Source of the DNA: Catenulispora acidiphila DSM 44928
GTDB taxonomy: Bacteria > Actinomycetota > Actinomycetes > Streptomycetales > Catenulisporaceae
DNA length: 64,000 bases
Assembly (NCBI RefSeq): GCF_000024025.1
Contig: NC_013131.1
Location: 6,448,001 to 6,512,000, forward strand
Direction of reading: 5' to 3'
The notes beneath the pieces were generated by a model. The model had not been told where the DNA came from and ran no database searches. It saw nothing but the letters and a program-made list of their open reading frames with translations. A program made the position numbers and the translations under genes. Positions 55,942 through 63,932 of the stretch are shown here, in pieces (the first letter of the stretch is position 1; the number at the start of each line of letters is the position of its first letter).

Positions 55942-57882
55942 TCAATCCTCCGGCCGCCGAAAAACCACCACCAACACCCGCAGCGCCAACACACTCGCGA
56001 CCGCGAGAAAGCTGTACCCAAGGAACTGATACAGACTCACCGACTCCCCCACCATCGGCCCGTTCTGCCGCCCGACCATCAGCACCCCCATCAGCCCGGA
56101 CGTCGCCGCCAGCACCGTGATCAGCACCTGGTGCACCAGCCCGGTCACCACATCCCGGTCCCGCCGGTCGGCGAACAGCCGCACGTTCACACTCAGCTTC
56201 CCGCTCTCCAGCGCCCCGACCAGCCGGTCCACCCGCCGCGGCAACCGCCGCAGCATCGGCACCAGCGCCGCCAGCTCGGTCGCCGCCTCCCGCTTCAGCG
56301 CCTCGGGCGTCAGCTGCTCCGCGGCGTACCCGCCGGCCAGCTTGCGCGCCTCGGCGACGATGTCGAAGTCGCGCGCCAGCTCGGTGAGCGTCCCCTCCAA
56401 CGTCCCCAACGCCCGGAACACCGCCGCGACCTCGGCCGGGACCGCCAGCCCGTGCGAGCTGACGATGCGGAACAGGTCGGTGAACATGGCGACGTCGAAC
56501 CCTGATTCGCTGCGCAGATGACGCGCGGTGAACCGTCCCAGGTCCCGCTCCAGCGCGGCCTCGTCGATCTCGTCCGGCGCCATCATGACCTCCAGCACCG
56601 CGTCGCACAGGTACAGCGGGTCCCCGACGTCGACGGCCGCCAGCAGCCGCTGCATCGAGGCACGCAGCGCCGAGTCCAGGCGCCCCACCGAGCCGAAGTC
56701 GAGCATGCCGAGCCGGCCGTCGGTCAGCAGCAGGATGTTGCCGGGATGCGGGTCGGCGTGGAAGACCCCGTCGATCATCACCTGCCGCAGCAAGTAGTTC
56801 AGTAGCCGCTCGGCCAGCTCGCGCGCGACTATCCCGCGCTCAGCCAACTGCGGCAGCGCACACCGCAACGGTTCGCCCTCGAAGCGCTCCATCACCAGCA
56901 CCCGCGCCGAAGAGTGCTCGGTGAACGCCTTCGGAACCGCCACGCCCTCGACCCGCGTCACCGCGACCGCCGCCAGGTTCCGCGCCTCGATGCGAAAATC
57001 CAGCTCCTCGCGCAACGCCACGGCGAAGCCCTCGGCCAGCGCCTTGACGCCCAGCGACCGAGCCCACGACGTGCGCCGCTCCAGCGTCCTGGCCAGCCGC
57101 CGGATGATGTCCAGGTCGCGGCCCACCTGGCTGGTCACGCCGGGCCGGCGCACCTTGACCACCACTTCCTCGCCGGAGACGAGCCGCGCGGAGTGCACCT
57201 GCGCGACCGACGCCGCGGCCATCGGCTCGCGGTCGAAGCGTGCGAAGACGGTCTCGACCGAGCCGTACTCGGCGACCAGCACCGCCTCGATCTCAGCCCA
57301 CGCCACGTAAGCAGCCTGATGCTGCAACAGCGACAGCTCGTCGACCACCTCGGCCGGCAGCAGGTCGCGGCGCGTGGACAGGATCTGGCCGAACTTGATG
57401 AACGTCAGCCCGCCGTCGTTCAGCGCCCCGCGCAACGACCGGCCGATGTTCGCCTGCGGTCGTCGGCCTCGCAGGTACGGACCGAGCCCGTGACGCATGA
57501 GAATCATGGTGAACCGCCAGTAGCGGCGCGAGCGCGCGACCCGGCTGCGCAGCCCTCTGACCCACTCCAGCGGCGTCGGCAGGCTGCCGCTGGGCGCCAG
57601 CGCCTCGGCGACGACCAGGAACACCATGCTGGGCAGCAGGATGACCAGCAGGGACAGGACCAGCAGCAGCGGCTTCTTGGAGTCCTCCAGAGTCCCGTCG
57701 GGCAGTTTGGGACCGAGCATCGCGGTCAGGATCGGCGCGGACATGCCCCAGGAGATCGCGGCGGCCAGGACCAGCCGGGTGGCGGAGAAGCGGACGCCGA
57801 GCAGGCGCCGGACGATCGAGGCCAGCACGACCACGGTGACGATCGCGGTGAGGACGAAGAGGGGTCCCTGCAGAAAGCCCAT
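55942..57882 (-). CDS. ABC1/UbiB-family atypical kinase
   Basis: 646 residues. Two N-terminal helices, then the family hallmarks: FIKFGQILSTRRDLLP (KxGQ motif with Phe), AAASVAQVHSARL (Ala-rich loop replacing the Gly loop), VKVRRPG, FHADPHPGNILL, MLDFGSVGRL, and two C-terminal membrane helices. UbiB/COQ8 proteins are ATPases that support quinone or isoprenoid lipid metabolism rather than protein kinases. ATG at 57882 is the start. A gap of 64 bases separates it from mscL upstream on the same strand. Confidence 0.93.
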   Translation of the reverse strand: MGFLQGPLFVLTAIVTVVVLASIVRRLLGVRFSATRLVLAAAISWGMSAPILTAMLGPKLPDGTLEDSKKPLLLVLSLLVILLPSMVFLVVAEALAPSGSLPTPLEWVRGLRSRVARSRRYWRFTMILMRHGLGPYLRGRRPQANIGRSLRGALNDGGLTFIKFGQILSTRRDLLPAEVVDELSLLQHQAAYVAWAEIEAVLVAEYGSVETVFARFDREPMAAASVAQVHSARLVSGEEVVVKVRRPGVTSQVGRDLDIIRRLARTLERRTSWARSLGVKALAEGFAVALREELDFRIEARNLAAVAVTRVEGVAVPKAFTEHSSARVLVMERFEGEPLRCALPQLAERGIVARELAERLLNYLLRQVMIDGVFHADPHPGNILLLTDGRLGMLDFGSVGRLDSALRASMQRLLAAVDVGDPLYLCDAVLEVMMAPDEIDEAALERDLGRFTARHLRSESGFDVAMFTDLFRIVSSHGLAVPAEVAAVFRALGTLEGTLTELARDFDIVAEARKLAGGYAAEQLTPEALKREAATELAALVPMLRRLPRRVDRLVGALESGKLSVNVRLFADRRDRDVVTGLVHQVLITVLAATSGLMGVLMVGRQNGPMVGESVSLYQFLGYSFLAVASVLALRVLVVVFRRPED

Positions 57883-57946
57883 GCGGCGACCTTATTGGTC
57901 GCCGCATGGCGAACGAGTCGCCGCACACCCCGGCGGCCGCGGCGTC

Positions 57947-58471
57947 TCAGACTGGCTTGGCTTCAGCCGCTGCGGCCGGCTCCCCGAACCTCATCTCCGG
58001 CAGCGCGCTGCGCAGCGCGATCTCGCCGGGGAGTTCGTCGGTGAGGTCCGGGGAGTCCTCGTCGAGGATCGGGGCGACGGTCGAGGTGCAGTAGCTGCAT
58101 CGGCGGGCCCGCGCGGGGATCTGCTGCAGGCATTCCGGGCAGGAGCGCTTGGCGTGGGACAGGTCGTGGTGCGGGTTCAGCTCCTCGGTGAGCTTGTTGA
58201 CCGGCAGCACGATCAGGAAGTACAGCGTCGCGGCGGTGAGTAGGAAGCTGATCCCGGCGTTGACGAACGTCCCGTAGGGGAACGGGGTCTTGCCGAGCGT
58301 GAAGACCTTCTTGCTGTAGTCCCCGATGCCGCCGGTCGCCCAGCCGATCAGCGGTGTGAGGAACGCGGTGGTGAAGGAGGTGACCATCGCAGCGAACGCC
58401 GCGCCGATGACGACGCCGACGGCCAGCCCGATGACGTTGCCCCGCACGACGAACTTCACGAAGCCGTTCAT
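57947..58471 (-). CDS. mscL: large-conductance mechanosensitive channel MscL with zinc-ribbon tail
   Basis: 174 residues. The first 95 residues are MscL: FVVRGNVIGLAVGVVIGAAFAAMVTSF (pore helix), the periplasmic loop and GISFLLTAATLYFLIVLPVNKL (second helix). Instead of the short C-terminal helix of E. coli MscL, it has CPEC-N10-CSYC (Cys111, 114, 125, 128), a zinc-ribbon-like motif, and an acidic tail. MscL releases solutes on osmotic downshock. The ribbon is an addition whose role is unknown. ATG at 58471. Confidence 0.93.
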   Translation of the reverse strand: MNGFVKFVVRGNVIGLAVGVVIGAAFAAMVTSFTTAFLTPLIGWATGGIGDYSKKVFTLGKTPFPYGTFVNAGISFLLTAATLYFLIVLPVNKLTEELNPHHDLSHAKRSCPECLQQIPARARRCSYCTSTVAPILDEDSPDLTDELPGEIALRSALPEMRFGEPAAAAEAKPV

Positions 58472-58574
58472 TGACCCCCCTGGGTCTCACAGGATCCTGA
58501 CGAGATGACGGGATGTGCGCGGCAGCATCCCACATCCGGACCGAACCCGCGAAACGCCAGGTGGGGTAAGGGTT

Positions 58575-59678
58575 TCAGCCCTCGAGCTTCTCCAGCCCGG
58601 CCTCGGTCGGCTCGGTCTCGGTCCGCTCGGTCTCGGTCAGTTCGGTCTCGGTCGGCTCGGCCGCAGCCAGCCCAGCCTCGGTCGGCTCGGTCTCAGCCGG
58701 CTCGTCCTTAGCCGGCTCGACCTCGCCCTCCGCGCGCCGTGTGCTCCACAGGCTGGTCACCGTGGTGATCGCCAGGACCCCGATGATCACGCCGAGCGAG
58801 GCGGCGATGCCGATCGTCGGTACGGTGACCGGTCCGATGTGCTCGACCCCGGAGCCGTGCAGCGCCTCGAAGAGCATCTTCACGCCGATGAAGCCCAGGA
58901 TCACCGACAGTCCGTAGGACAGGTGCACCAGCCGGTCCATCAGCGCGCCGAGCAGGAAGTACAGCTGGCGCAGGCCGAGCAGCGCGAAGACGTTGGCGGT
59001 GAAGACGATGTACGGCTCCTTGGTGAGCCCGAAGATCGCCGGGATCGAGTCCAGGGCGAACAGCAGGTCGGTGGAGCCGATGGCGACCATGACGATCAGC
59101 ATCGGGGTGAAGCGCCGGCGTCCGGCCACGTGGGTGACCAGCCGCGCGCCGTCGTAGTCGTCGGTGGTCTTCACCGCCGTGCGCACCCGGCGCAGCAGGC
59201 GGTTCTCCTTGAACTCCTCCTCGCCGTGCCCGGTGGCCAGCTTGACCGCGGTGTAGACCAGGAAGGCGCCGAAGCCGTAGAAGATCCAGCTGAACTGGTT
59301 GATCACCGCGCTGCCGATGCCGATGAAGATGCCGCGCAGCACCAGCGCCATCACCACGCCCCACAGCAGCACCTGGGACTGGTAGGCGCGCGGGACGCGC
59401 AGCTTGGTCAGGATGATGACGAAGACGAACAAGTTGTCGACGCTGAGGCTGTACTCGGTGATCCAGCCGGCGAAGAACTCGCTGCCGTAGCGGTGGCCGG
59501 TGAAAACCCAGATGCCGATGCCGAACAAGATGCTCGCCGCGACGATCCCGGTGACCCAAACGGCGGCCTCGCGGGTTTTGATCGCGTGCGGGTTCCGGAT
59601 GCCGTGCCACAGGTCCAGGCCGACGGCCACGGCCAAAACGGCGATCGTGGCGATCCAGACGGTCAGGGTGACGTGCAT
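58575..59678 (-). CDS. TerC-family membrane protein with Glu-Thr-Pro repeat tail
   Basis: 367 residues, about nine membrane helices. TerC signatures: EYSLSVDNLFVFVII and STDLLFALDSIPAIFGLT, with acidic metal-binding residues in the membrane. The C-terminal 50 residues are built from ETEPT-type pentads coded by 15-bp repeats. TerC proteins are associated with tellurite resistance and manganese export, the latter matching the riboswitch upstream. ATG at 59678. It is transcribed alone after a yybP-ykoY-type leader. Confidence 0.95.
   Translation of the reverse strand: MHVTLTVWIATIAVLAVAVGLDLWHGIRNPHAIKTREAAVWVTGIVAASILFGIGIWVFTGHRYGSEFFAGWITEYSLSVDNLFVFVIILTKLRVPRAYQSQVLLWGVVMALVLRGIFIGIGSAVINQFSWIFYGFGAFLVYTAVKLATGHGEEEFKENRLLRRVRTAVKTTDDYDGARLVTHVAGRRRFTPMLIVMVAIGSTDLLFALDSIPAIFGLTKEPYIVFTANVFALLGLRQLYFLLGALMDRLVHLSYGLSVILGFIGVKMLFEALHGSGVEHIGPVTVPTIGIAASLGVIIGVLAITTVTSLWSTRRAEGEVEPAKDEPAETEPTEAGLAAAEPTETELTETERTETEPTEAGLEKLEG
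58580..58725 (-). repeat. 15-bp repeats in the terC tail
   Basis: Roughly eight imperfect copies of GAGCCGACCGAGACC on the minus strand encode repeated Glu-Pro-Thr-Glu-Thr pentads of the TerC tail. Confidence 0.85.
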
Positions 59679-59714
59679 TGCGGGACTCCTCCGGCGTTGT
59701 CATGGCGTGCACAA

Positions 59715-59828
59715 GCGCCGAAAGTCTTCTCCACCTGAGACGGTTGAAACCCGCAGCTCAGGCCGGACAACCGGGAACCGAGTGGCTCCGTGATGACGGC
59801 CAGTCCGATTGAGGAGTACTCCCCTTCG
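59715..59828 (-). ncRNA. yybP-ykoY (Mn2+) riboswitch upstream of terC
   Basis: On the minus strand the leader begins CGAAGGGGAGTACTCC, then CAATCGGACTGGCCGTCA, CGGAGCCACTCGGTTCC, TCCGGCCTGAGCTGC, and ends with GGTGGAGAAGACTTTCGGC. These blocks fit the yybP-ykoY element as I know it from actinobacterial terC leaders. It lies 36 bases before the terC start. The element senses Mn2+ and activates genes such as terC/alx and mntP. Confidence 0.7.
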
Positions 59829-59860
59829 ATAGCACCCATCGTCCCAGCAAGCGGGGTGAT

Positions 59861-59921
59861 CGCGCAAACCATCGCGCGCACCATCATGCGAACCGTCACG
59901 CAAACCATCACGCGAACCCTC
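59861..59921. repeat. 12-bp tandem repeat upstream of the terC leader
   Basis: Five imperfect copies of a 12-base unit such as GCGCAAACCATC or ACGCGAACCCTC, between the riboswitch and the dre site; it overlaps the divergent promoter region. Confidence 0.75.
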
Positions 59922-59960
59922 GTACACAGGTACGCCGATCTGCTTTGATGGACCCGGATC

Positions 59961-59976
59961 TGTGGTTTAGACCACA
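59961..59976. promoter_or_regulatory. dre-like DasR site 4
   Basis: TGTGGTTTAGACCACA is a near-perfect palindrome matching the DasR consensus AGTGGTCTAGACCACT at 13 of 16 positions, 51 bases ahead of the SIS-domain gene. A half-site GACCAC follows at 59988-59993, 18 bases further on. Confidence 0.75.
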
Positions 59977-60027
59977 GGCGGGTTTGAGACCACACGCGCC
60001 AGACCAACCGCACCGAGGGAGAAACCC

Positions 60028-60801
60028 ATGGAGTCCCTGCCGCCGGAGCTGTCGCCGACCGGATACCTCGCCGAGGTCCGCCGGGTGCTGGAGCACGTCG
60101 AGAAAACCCAGCTGGACGGGGTCCTGGCCGCCGGAGCGCTGATCGCGGACTCGATCGCGGCCGAGGGCGTCCTGCAGGCCTTCGGGACCGGGCACTCCGA
60201 GGCGCTGGCGATGGAGCTGGCCGGGCGCGCCGGCGGGTTCGTCCCCAGCAACAAGCTGGCGCTGCGGGACCTGATCCTGTTCGGCGGGGAGCCGGTGGAC
60301 TTCCTCAACGACCCCAAGATCGAGCGCCGGGAAGGGCTGGCGAAGCGGATCTACGAGCTGGCGCCGGTGGAGCCGCAGGACGTGTTCGTGATCGCCTCCA
60401 ACTCCGGCGGCAACGGCGTGATCGTGGACCTGGCCGAGCACGTCACCTCCCTGGGCCACAAGCTCATCGCCATCACCTCCTTGGAGCACACCGCGCGCAT
60501 CACCTCGCGCCACTCCTCGGGCAAGCGGCTCAAGGACTTCGCAGACGTCGTGCTGGACAACGGCGCGCCGTACGGGGACTCGGTGCTGCCGCTGCCGTCG
60601 CTGGGGGCGAACGTCTGCGGGGTCTCCTCGGTCGGCAACACGGTCCTGGCGCAGGCCACGATCGCCGAGGCGGTGCGGCTGCTGGCCGAGCAGGGCCTGA
60701 CGCCGCCGGTCTACCTGTCCGCGAACGCCATCGGCGGCGATGCCCACAACGACGTGCTGGAGGCAAGATACGCCGGGCGGATCCGCCGCGCCGCGTCCTG
60801 A
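60028..60801 (+). CDS. SIS-domain sugar-phosphate protein (UPF0309 / NagS-like)
   Basis: 257 residues with one SIS domain: LQAFGTGHSEALAMELAGRAGG, FVIASNSGGNGVIVDLAEHV and LIAITSLEHTARI provide the phosphosugar-binding Ser/Thr loops. It matches the UPF0309 family; the Streptomyces coelicolor member SCO4393 has been reported (from memory) as a GlcNAc-6-phosphate dehydratase, NagS, involved in GlcNAc toxicity. A dre-like site sits just upstream, consistent with an amino-sugar role. ATG at 60028 with GGGAG. Alternative: a sugar isomerase of unknown substrate. Confidence 0.87.
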   Translation: MESLPPELSPTGYLAEVRRVLEHVEKTQLDGVLAAGALIADSIAAEGVLQAFGTGHSEALAMELAGRAGGFVPSNKLALRDLILFGGEPVDFLNDPKIERREGLAKRIYELAPVEPQDVFVIASNSGGNGVIVDLAEHVTSLGHKLIAITSLEHTARITSRHSSGKRLKDFADVVLDNGAPYGDSVLPLPSLGANVCGVSSVGNTVLAQATIAEAVRLLAEQGLTPPVYLSANAIGGDAHNDVLEARYAGRIRRAAS

Positions 60802-60909
60802 AATCGCGCACAGACTCCTCATGGCCGAATCGGAATAGATCACCACTCGTTCGCCGCTGATGGTTAGGCTGGACGTGAACCGCCGGACAGCCACGACGAG
60901 ACGGATGAG

Positions 60910-61842
60910 GTGCTTCAAGTGGTCGCGCGCAAGGATCCGAAGGCTCTGTACGAGCTGGCGCCCGGCACACCGGGCATGGCCGGCGTGGTCTTGCTGCACC
61001 AGATGGAAGGCTTCATGGACGCCGGAGGCGCCGGCAGGCTGGCCTCCGAGCACCTGCTGGACCAGTTCGACCACCGCCTGGTGGCCTCCTTCGACGTGGA
61101 CCGGCTCATCGACTACCGCAGCCGGCGCCCCACGATGACCTTCGACAAGGACCACTACGACCATTACGAGGACCCGGCGCTGGACGTGCACCTGCTCACC
61201 GACGGCGAGGGCAAGCGCTTCCTGCTCCTGGACGGCCTGGAGCCCGACCGCGAGTGGGAACTGTTCGCCCAGGCCGTCCGCAGCCTGATCGAGCACTTCG
61301 ACGTCAGCATCACCGTGGGCATGCACGGCATCCCCATGGGCATCCCCCACACCCGCCCCCTGGGCATCACCGCCCACGCCACCAACCCCGGCCTGGTCGA
61401 CACCGCCGACCAGCCCGTCCTGGACCGCCTCCAGGTCCCCAGCTCAGCGGCGTCCCTGCTGGAGTACCGCCTGGGCGAATGGGGCCACGACGCCGCCGGC
61501 TTCGCCGTCCACGTCCCCCACTACCTGGCCTCCTCCCTGTATCCGCAAGCTGCCATCCGCCTCCTGCGCGCCGTCTCCGAAGCCACCGGCCTGATCCTCC
61601 CCGACGTGGAACTCCGCGACGCCGCCCGCCGCGCCTCCGAAGACATCGAACGCCAGGTCCAGGAATCCTCCGAGGTCGAGGACGTCGTCCGCGCCCTCGA
61701 GCGGCAGTACGACGCCTTCAACGTGACCGACCGCAAGAACCTGCTCAGCGACAACGACGGCCGGATGCCGACCGCGGACGAACTGGCCGAGGAGTTCGAG
61801 CGGTTCCTGGCGGATCAGGACGGTCCGCCGCCGAGCCCGTGA
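60910..61842 (+). CDS. PAC2-family protein
   Basis: 310 residues. PAC2 (proteasome-assembly chaperone 2-like, DUF75) features: GVVLLHQMEGFMDAGGAGRLASEHLL, FDVDRLIDYRSRRPTM, LLLDGLEPDREWELF, HGIPMGIPHTRPLGITAHATN and GFAVHVPHYLA. Actinobacteria with proteasomes usually carry two such genes, but their function is not settled. GTG at 60910 or 60919 could be the start; the first is preceded by GATGAGG. The C-terminal 80 residues form a coiled-coil-like acidic tail ending near ELAEEFERFL. Confidence 0.9.
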   Translation: MLQVVARKDPKALYELAPGTPGMAGVVLLHQMEGFMDAGGAGRLASEHLLDQFDHRLVASFDVDRLIDYRSRRPTMTFDKDHYDHYEDPALDVHLLTDGEGKRFLLLDGLEPDREWELFAQAVRSLIEHFDVSITVGMHGIPMGIPHTRPLGITAHATNPGLVDTADQPVLDRLQVPSSAASLLEYRLGEWGHDAAGFAVHVPHYLASSLYPQAAIRLLRAVSEATGLILPDVELRDAARRASEDIERQVQESSEVEDVVRALERQYDAFNVTDRKNLLSDNDGRMPTADELAEEFERFLADQDGPPPSP

Positions 61843-61876
61843 GGTTTAGGTAAGAACGCTGATTAAGTGGTTCACC

Positions 61877-61917
61877 GACCGCCGCATCCGACGATCATGT
61901 CGGGTGCGGCGGTCTTT
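61877..61917 (+). terminator. rho-independent terminator after the PAC2 gene
   Basis: A 16-bp stem (61877-61892 with 61899-61914, one G-T wobble), six-base loop, then TTT. It stands between convergent genes. Confidence 0.9.
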
Positions 61918-61973
61918 GCTGTATACGGACGCGGCGAGGATGGTGCACGGAGGTCTGGCCGAGAAGCTCCCCG

Positions 61974-63005
61974 CTACAGCACCAAATCCGCCAACCCCCG
62001 CAGCGTCTCCTCCTCCCGAGCCGTCACCAGAAGGGTCGTCACCGGGGACTCGCGCCAGGCCACCAGCCGCTCCTTGATGCGCTCGGGTGGGCCTACCAGG
62101 GAGATCTCGTCGGCGAAGGCGGTGGGGACGGCCATGACGGCTTCGTCGCGTTTGCCGTCGAGGAAGAGTTCTTGGATGTGGTCGGCTTCGGCTTCGTAGC
62201 CCATGCGGACCATGAGGTTCTTGTGGAAGTTGGCGCCCTTGGCGCCCATGCCGCCGACGTAGAAGGCCAGGGCGCCCTTGATGGGCCAGAGGGCTTGTTC
62301 GATGTCGTCTTGGGCGGCGCCGGTGAAGGCCAGGTGGACCATGGCGGTGATCTCGAAGCCGTCTTTGGCGCCGGCGATCTGGTCGGCGTAGACCTCGGGG
62401 CGTTCGGGGACGTAGTAGAGGGGGAGCCAGCCGTCGGCGATTTCGGCGGTCAGGGCGACGTTTTTGGGGCCCTCGGCGCCGAGGATGATCGGGAGGTCCT
62501 TGCGCAGGGGGCGCAGGTTGGTGCGCAGCGGCTTGCCCAGGCCTGAGGAGTCCGGGCCCTGATACGGCAGCGGGTAGAACTCGCCGTCGTTGGTGACCGT
62601 CTCGCGGCGCAGCACCTTGCGGATCACCTCGACGTACTCGCGCGTACGGGCCAGCGGCTTCGGGTACGGCCGGCCGTACCAGCCCTCGACCACCTGCGGT
62701 CCGCTCAGCCCGAGCCCCAGGATCACGCGGCCTCCGGACAGGTGGTCCAGCGTGATGGCGCTCATGGCGGTGGCGGTGGGCGTGCGCGCCGCCATCTGCG
62801 CGATGCCGGTGCCCAGGCGGATGCGGCTGGTCGAGACGGCCAGGTACGCCAGCGGCGTGAACACGTCCGAGCCCCAGGACTCGGCGGTCCACACCGAGTC
62901 GAAGCCGAGGTCCTCGGCGTACCGCGCCAGGCCGACCCAGTCATACTCGGGCGGCTTGGAGGCCCAGTAGCCGAGTTGGAGGCCGAGCTTGAGGTCCGCG
63001 GTCAT
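61974..63005 (-). CDS. LLM-class F420-dependent oxidoreductase (Rv3520c-like)
   Basis: 343 residues of the luciferase-like monooxygenase fold: KLGLQLGYWASKPP at the start, SVWTAESWGSDVFTPLAYLA, LGTGIAQMAARTPTATAM, LDHLSGGRVILGLGLSGPQVVEGWYG and PIILGAEGPKNVALTAEIADGWLP. It resembles M. tuberculosis Rv3520c and would use coenzyme F420. The substrate is unknown, but a KstR-like operator upstream suggests a lipid or sterol setting. ATG at 63005 with GAGGAG. A short repeat of GAAGATGCA lies in the leader. Confidence 0.93.
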   Translation of the reverse strand: MTADLKLGLQLGYWASKPPEYDWVGLARYAEDLGFDSVWTAESWGSDVFTPLAYLAVSTSRIRLGTGIAQMAARTPTATAMSAITLDHLSGGRVILGLGLSGPQVVEGWYGRPYPKPLARTREYVEVIRKVLRRETVTNDGEFYPLPYQGPDSSGLGKPLRTNLRPLRKDLPIILGAEGPKNVALTAEIADGWLPLYYVPERPEVYADQIAGAKDGFEITAMVHLAFTGAAQDDIEQALWPIKGALAFYVGGMGAKGANFHKNLMVRMGYEAEADHIQELFLDGKRDEAVMAVPTAFADEISLVGPPERIKERLVAWRESPVTTLLVTAREEETLRGLADLVL

Positions 63006-63067
63006 GAGGGCTCCTCGACACAGAAGACGGAAGACAGAAGATGCAGAAGATGCAGAAGACACAGAAC

Positions 63068-63081
63068 TAGAACACGTTATA
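63068..63081. promoter_or_regulatory. KstR-like operator
   Basis: TAGAACACGTTATA fits the KstR consensus TnnAACnnGTTnnA at every fixed position. It lies 63 bases ahead of the F420 oxidoreductase start. Confidence 0.55.
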
Positions 63082-63104
63082 GTAGCCGGACGGCAGAATG
63101 CAGC

Positions 63105-63932
63105 CTACGGGTGGTCGCCGCTGGTCGCCAGAGGCGAGACCTCGCGCCATGCCTCCTGCCGGAGGACCCAGCCCGACTCGTGGAAGATCTGCTTCACGGT
63201 GGCACGAAGGTCGGCGTCAGCGCGCGCCTTGGCGATCCAGTCTTGTGGGGAGTCGAACAGCGCGCGCAGGCGTGGCGAACGCTCCAGCAACTCAGCGAGC
63301 AGCGCTTCCTGTGCGCCGGGAACGCGTGGCGTCCCGTCCCGCGCGGCGAGCACCCCTGCGGCGTTGACGTACAGATACGCGGTGTCCACGCGCTCCCCCG
63401 ACGGCAGCGTCATATCAAACTCCGCACCCGACAACAGAACCCTGTGATACCGCGGGAGTTCGGTGTCGTCCACGGCGCAAAGCTGGTCGGCGTCCAGGAA
63501 AGTCAGCACGACGTCGGCCGTGCTGTCCGGGTCGGCGAACGGGGAGTTGGCGACGTATCCGTTGAGCGCCACATGTGCCGAGACGCCGACACCGAGCCCC
63601 GACACGCGCAGCGGCGTCATCGGGACGACGGCGGGCAGGCCGAGGCGAGTCAGCTTGTGATGCAGCTGGGCTGGTGCGGCGTTGGAACCGACGGCGATCA
63701 GCGGATGGCGTTCGCTGGTCGGCGGCGAGTCGAGGTCGGCGAGTACGTCGTCCAGGCTGCAAGCTGGGTTCGTGTCCTGATGTACGCGCCAGCGCCCGAT
63801 CGGCTCGGCAGTCGGCGTCATCCGCAGCAGCTGCGTCCCGCTGAGCAGCGCGGGCCCATCGACGACCCGACCGGGATAGCTCAACGGATCGAGCGCCGGG
63901 ACGCCGTCCATCCCGAGCGCCGCCAAACTCAC
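63105..63932 (-). CDS. protein of unknown function with GGCT-like loop
   Basis: 275 residues. The segment HPLIAVGSNAAPAQLHHKL resembles the YGSNLNP loop of gamma-glutamylcyclotransferase folds, but the rest is not clearly that family. Other blocks are LDPLSYPGRVVDGPALLSG near the N-terminus, AVDDTELPRYHRVLLSGAEFDM and a C-terminal ESGWVLRQEAWREV. Similar actinobacterial proteins exist without known function. GTG at 63932 overlaps the upstream gene's TGA as GTGA, so I prefer it to the TTG at 63935. Confidence 0.8.
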   Translation of the reverse strand: MSLAALGMDGVPALDPLSYPGRVVDGPALLSGTQLLRMTPTAEPIGRWRVHQDTNPACSLDDVLADLDSPPTSERHPLIAVGSNAAPAQLHHKLTRLGLPAVVPMTPLRVSGLGVGVSAHVALNGYVANSPFADPDSTADVVLTFLDADQLCAVDDTELPRYHRVLLSGAEFDMTLPSGERVDTAYLYVNAAGVLAARDGTPRVPGAQEALLAELLERSPRLRALFDSPQDWIAKARADADLRATVKQIFHESGWVLRQEAWREVSPLATSGDHP

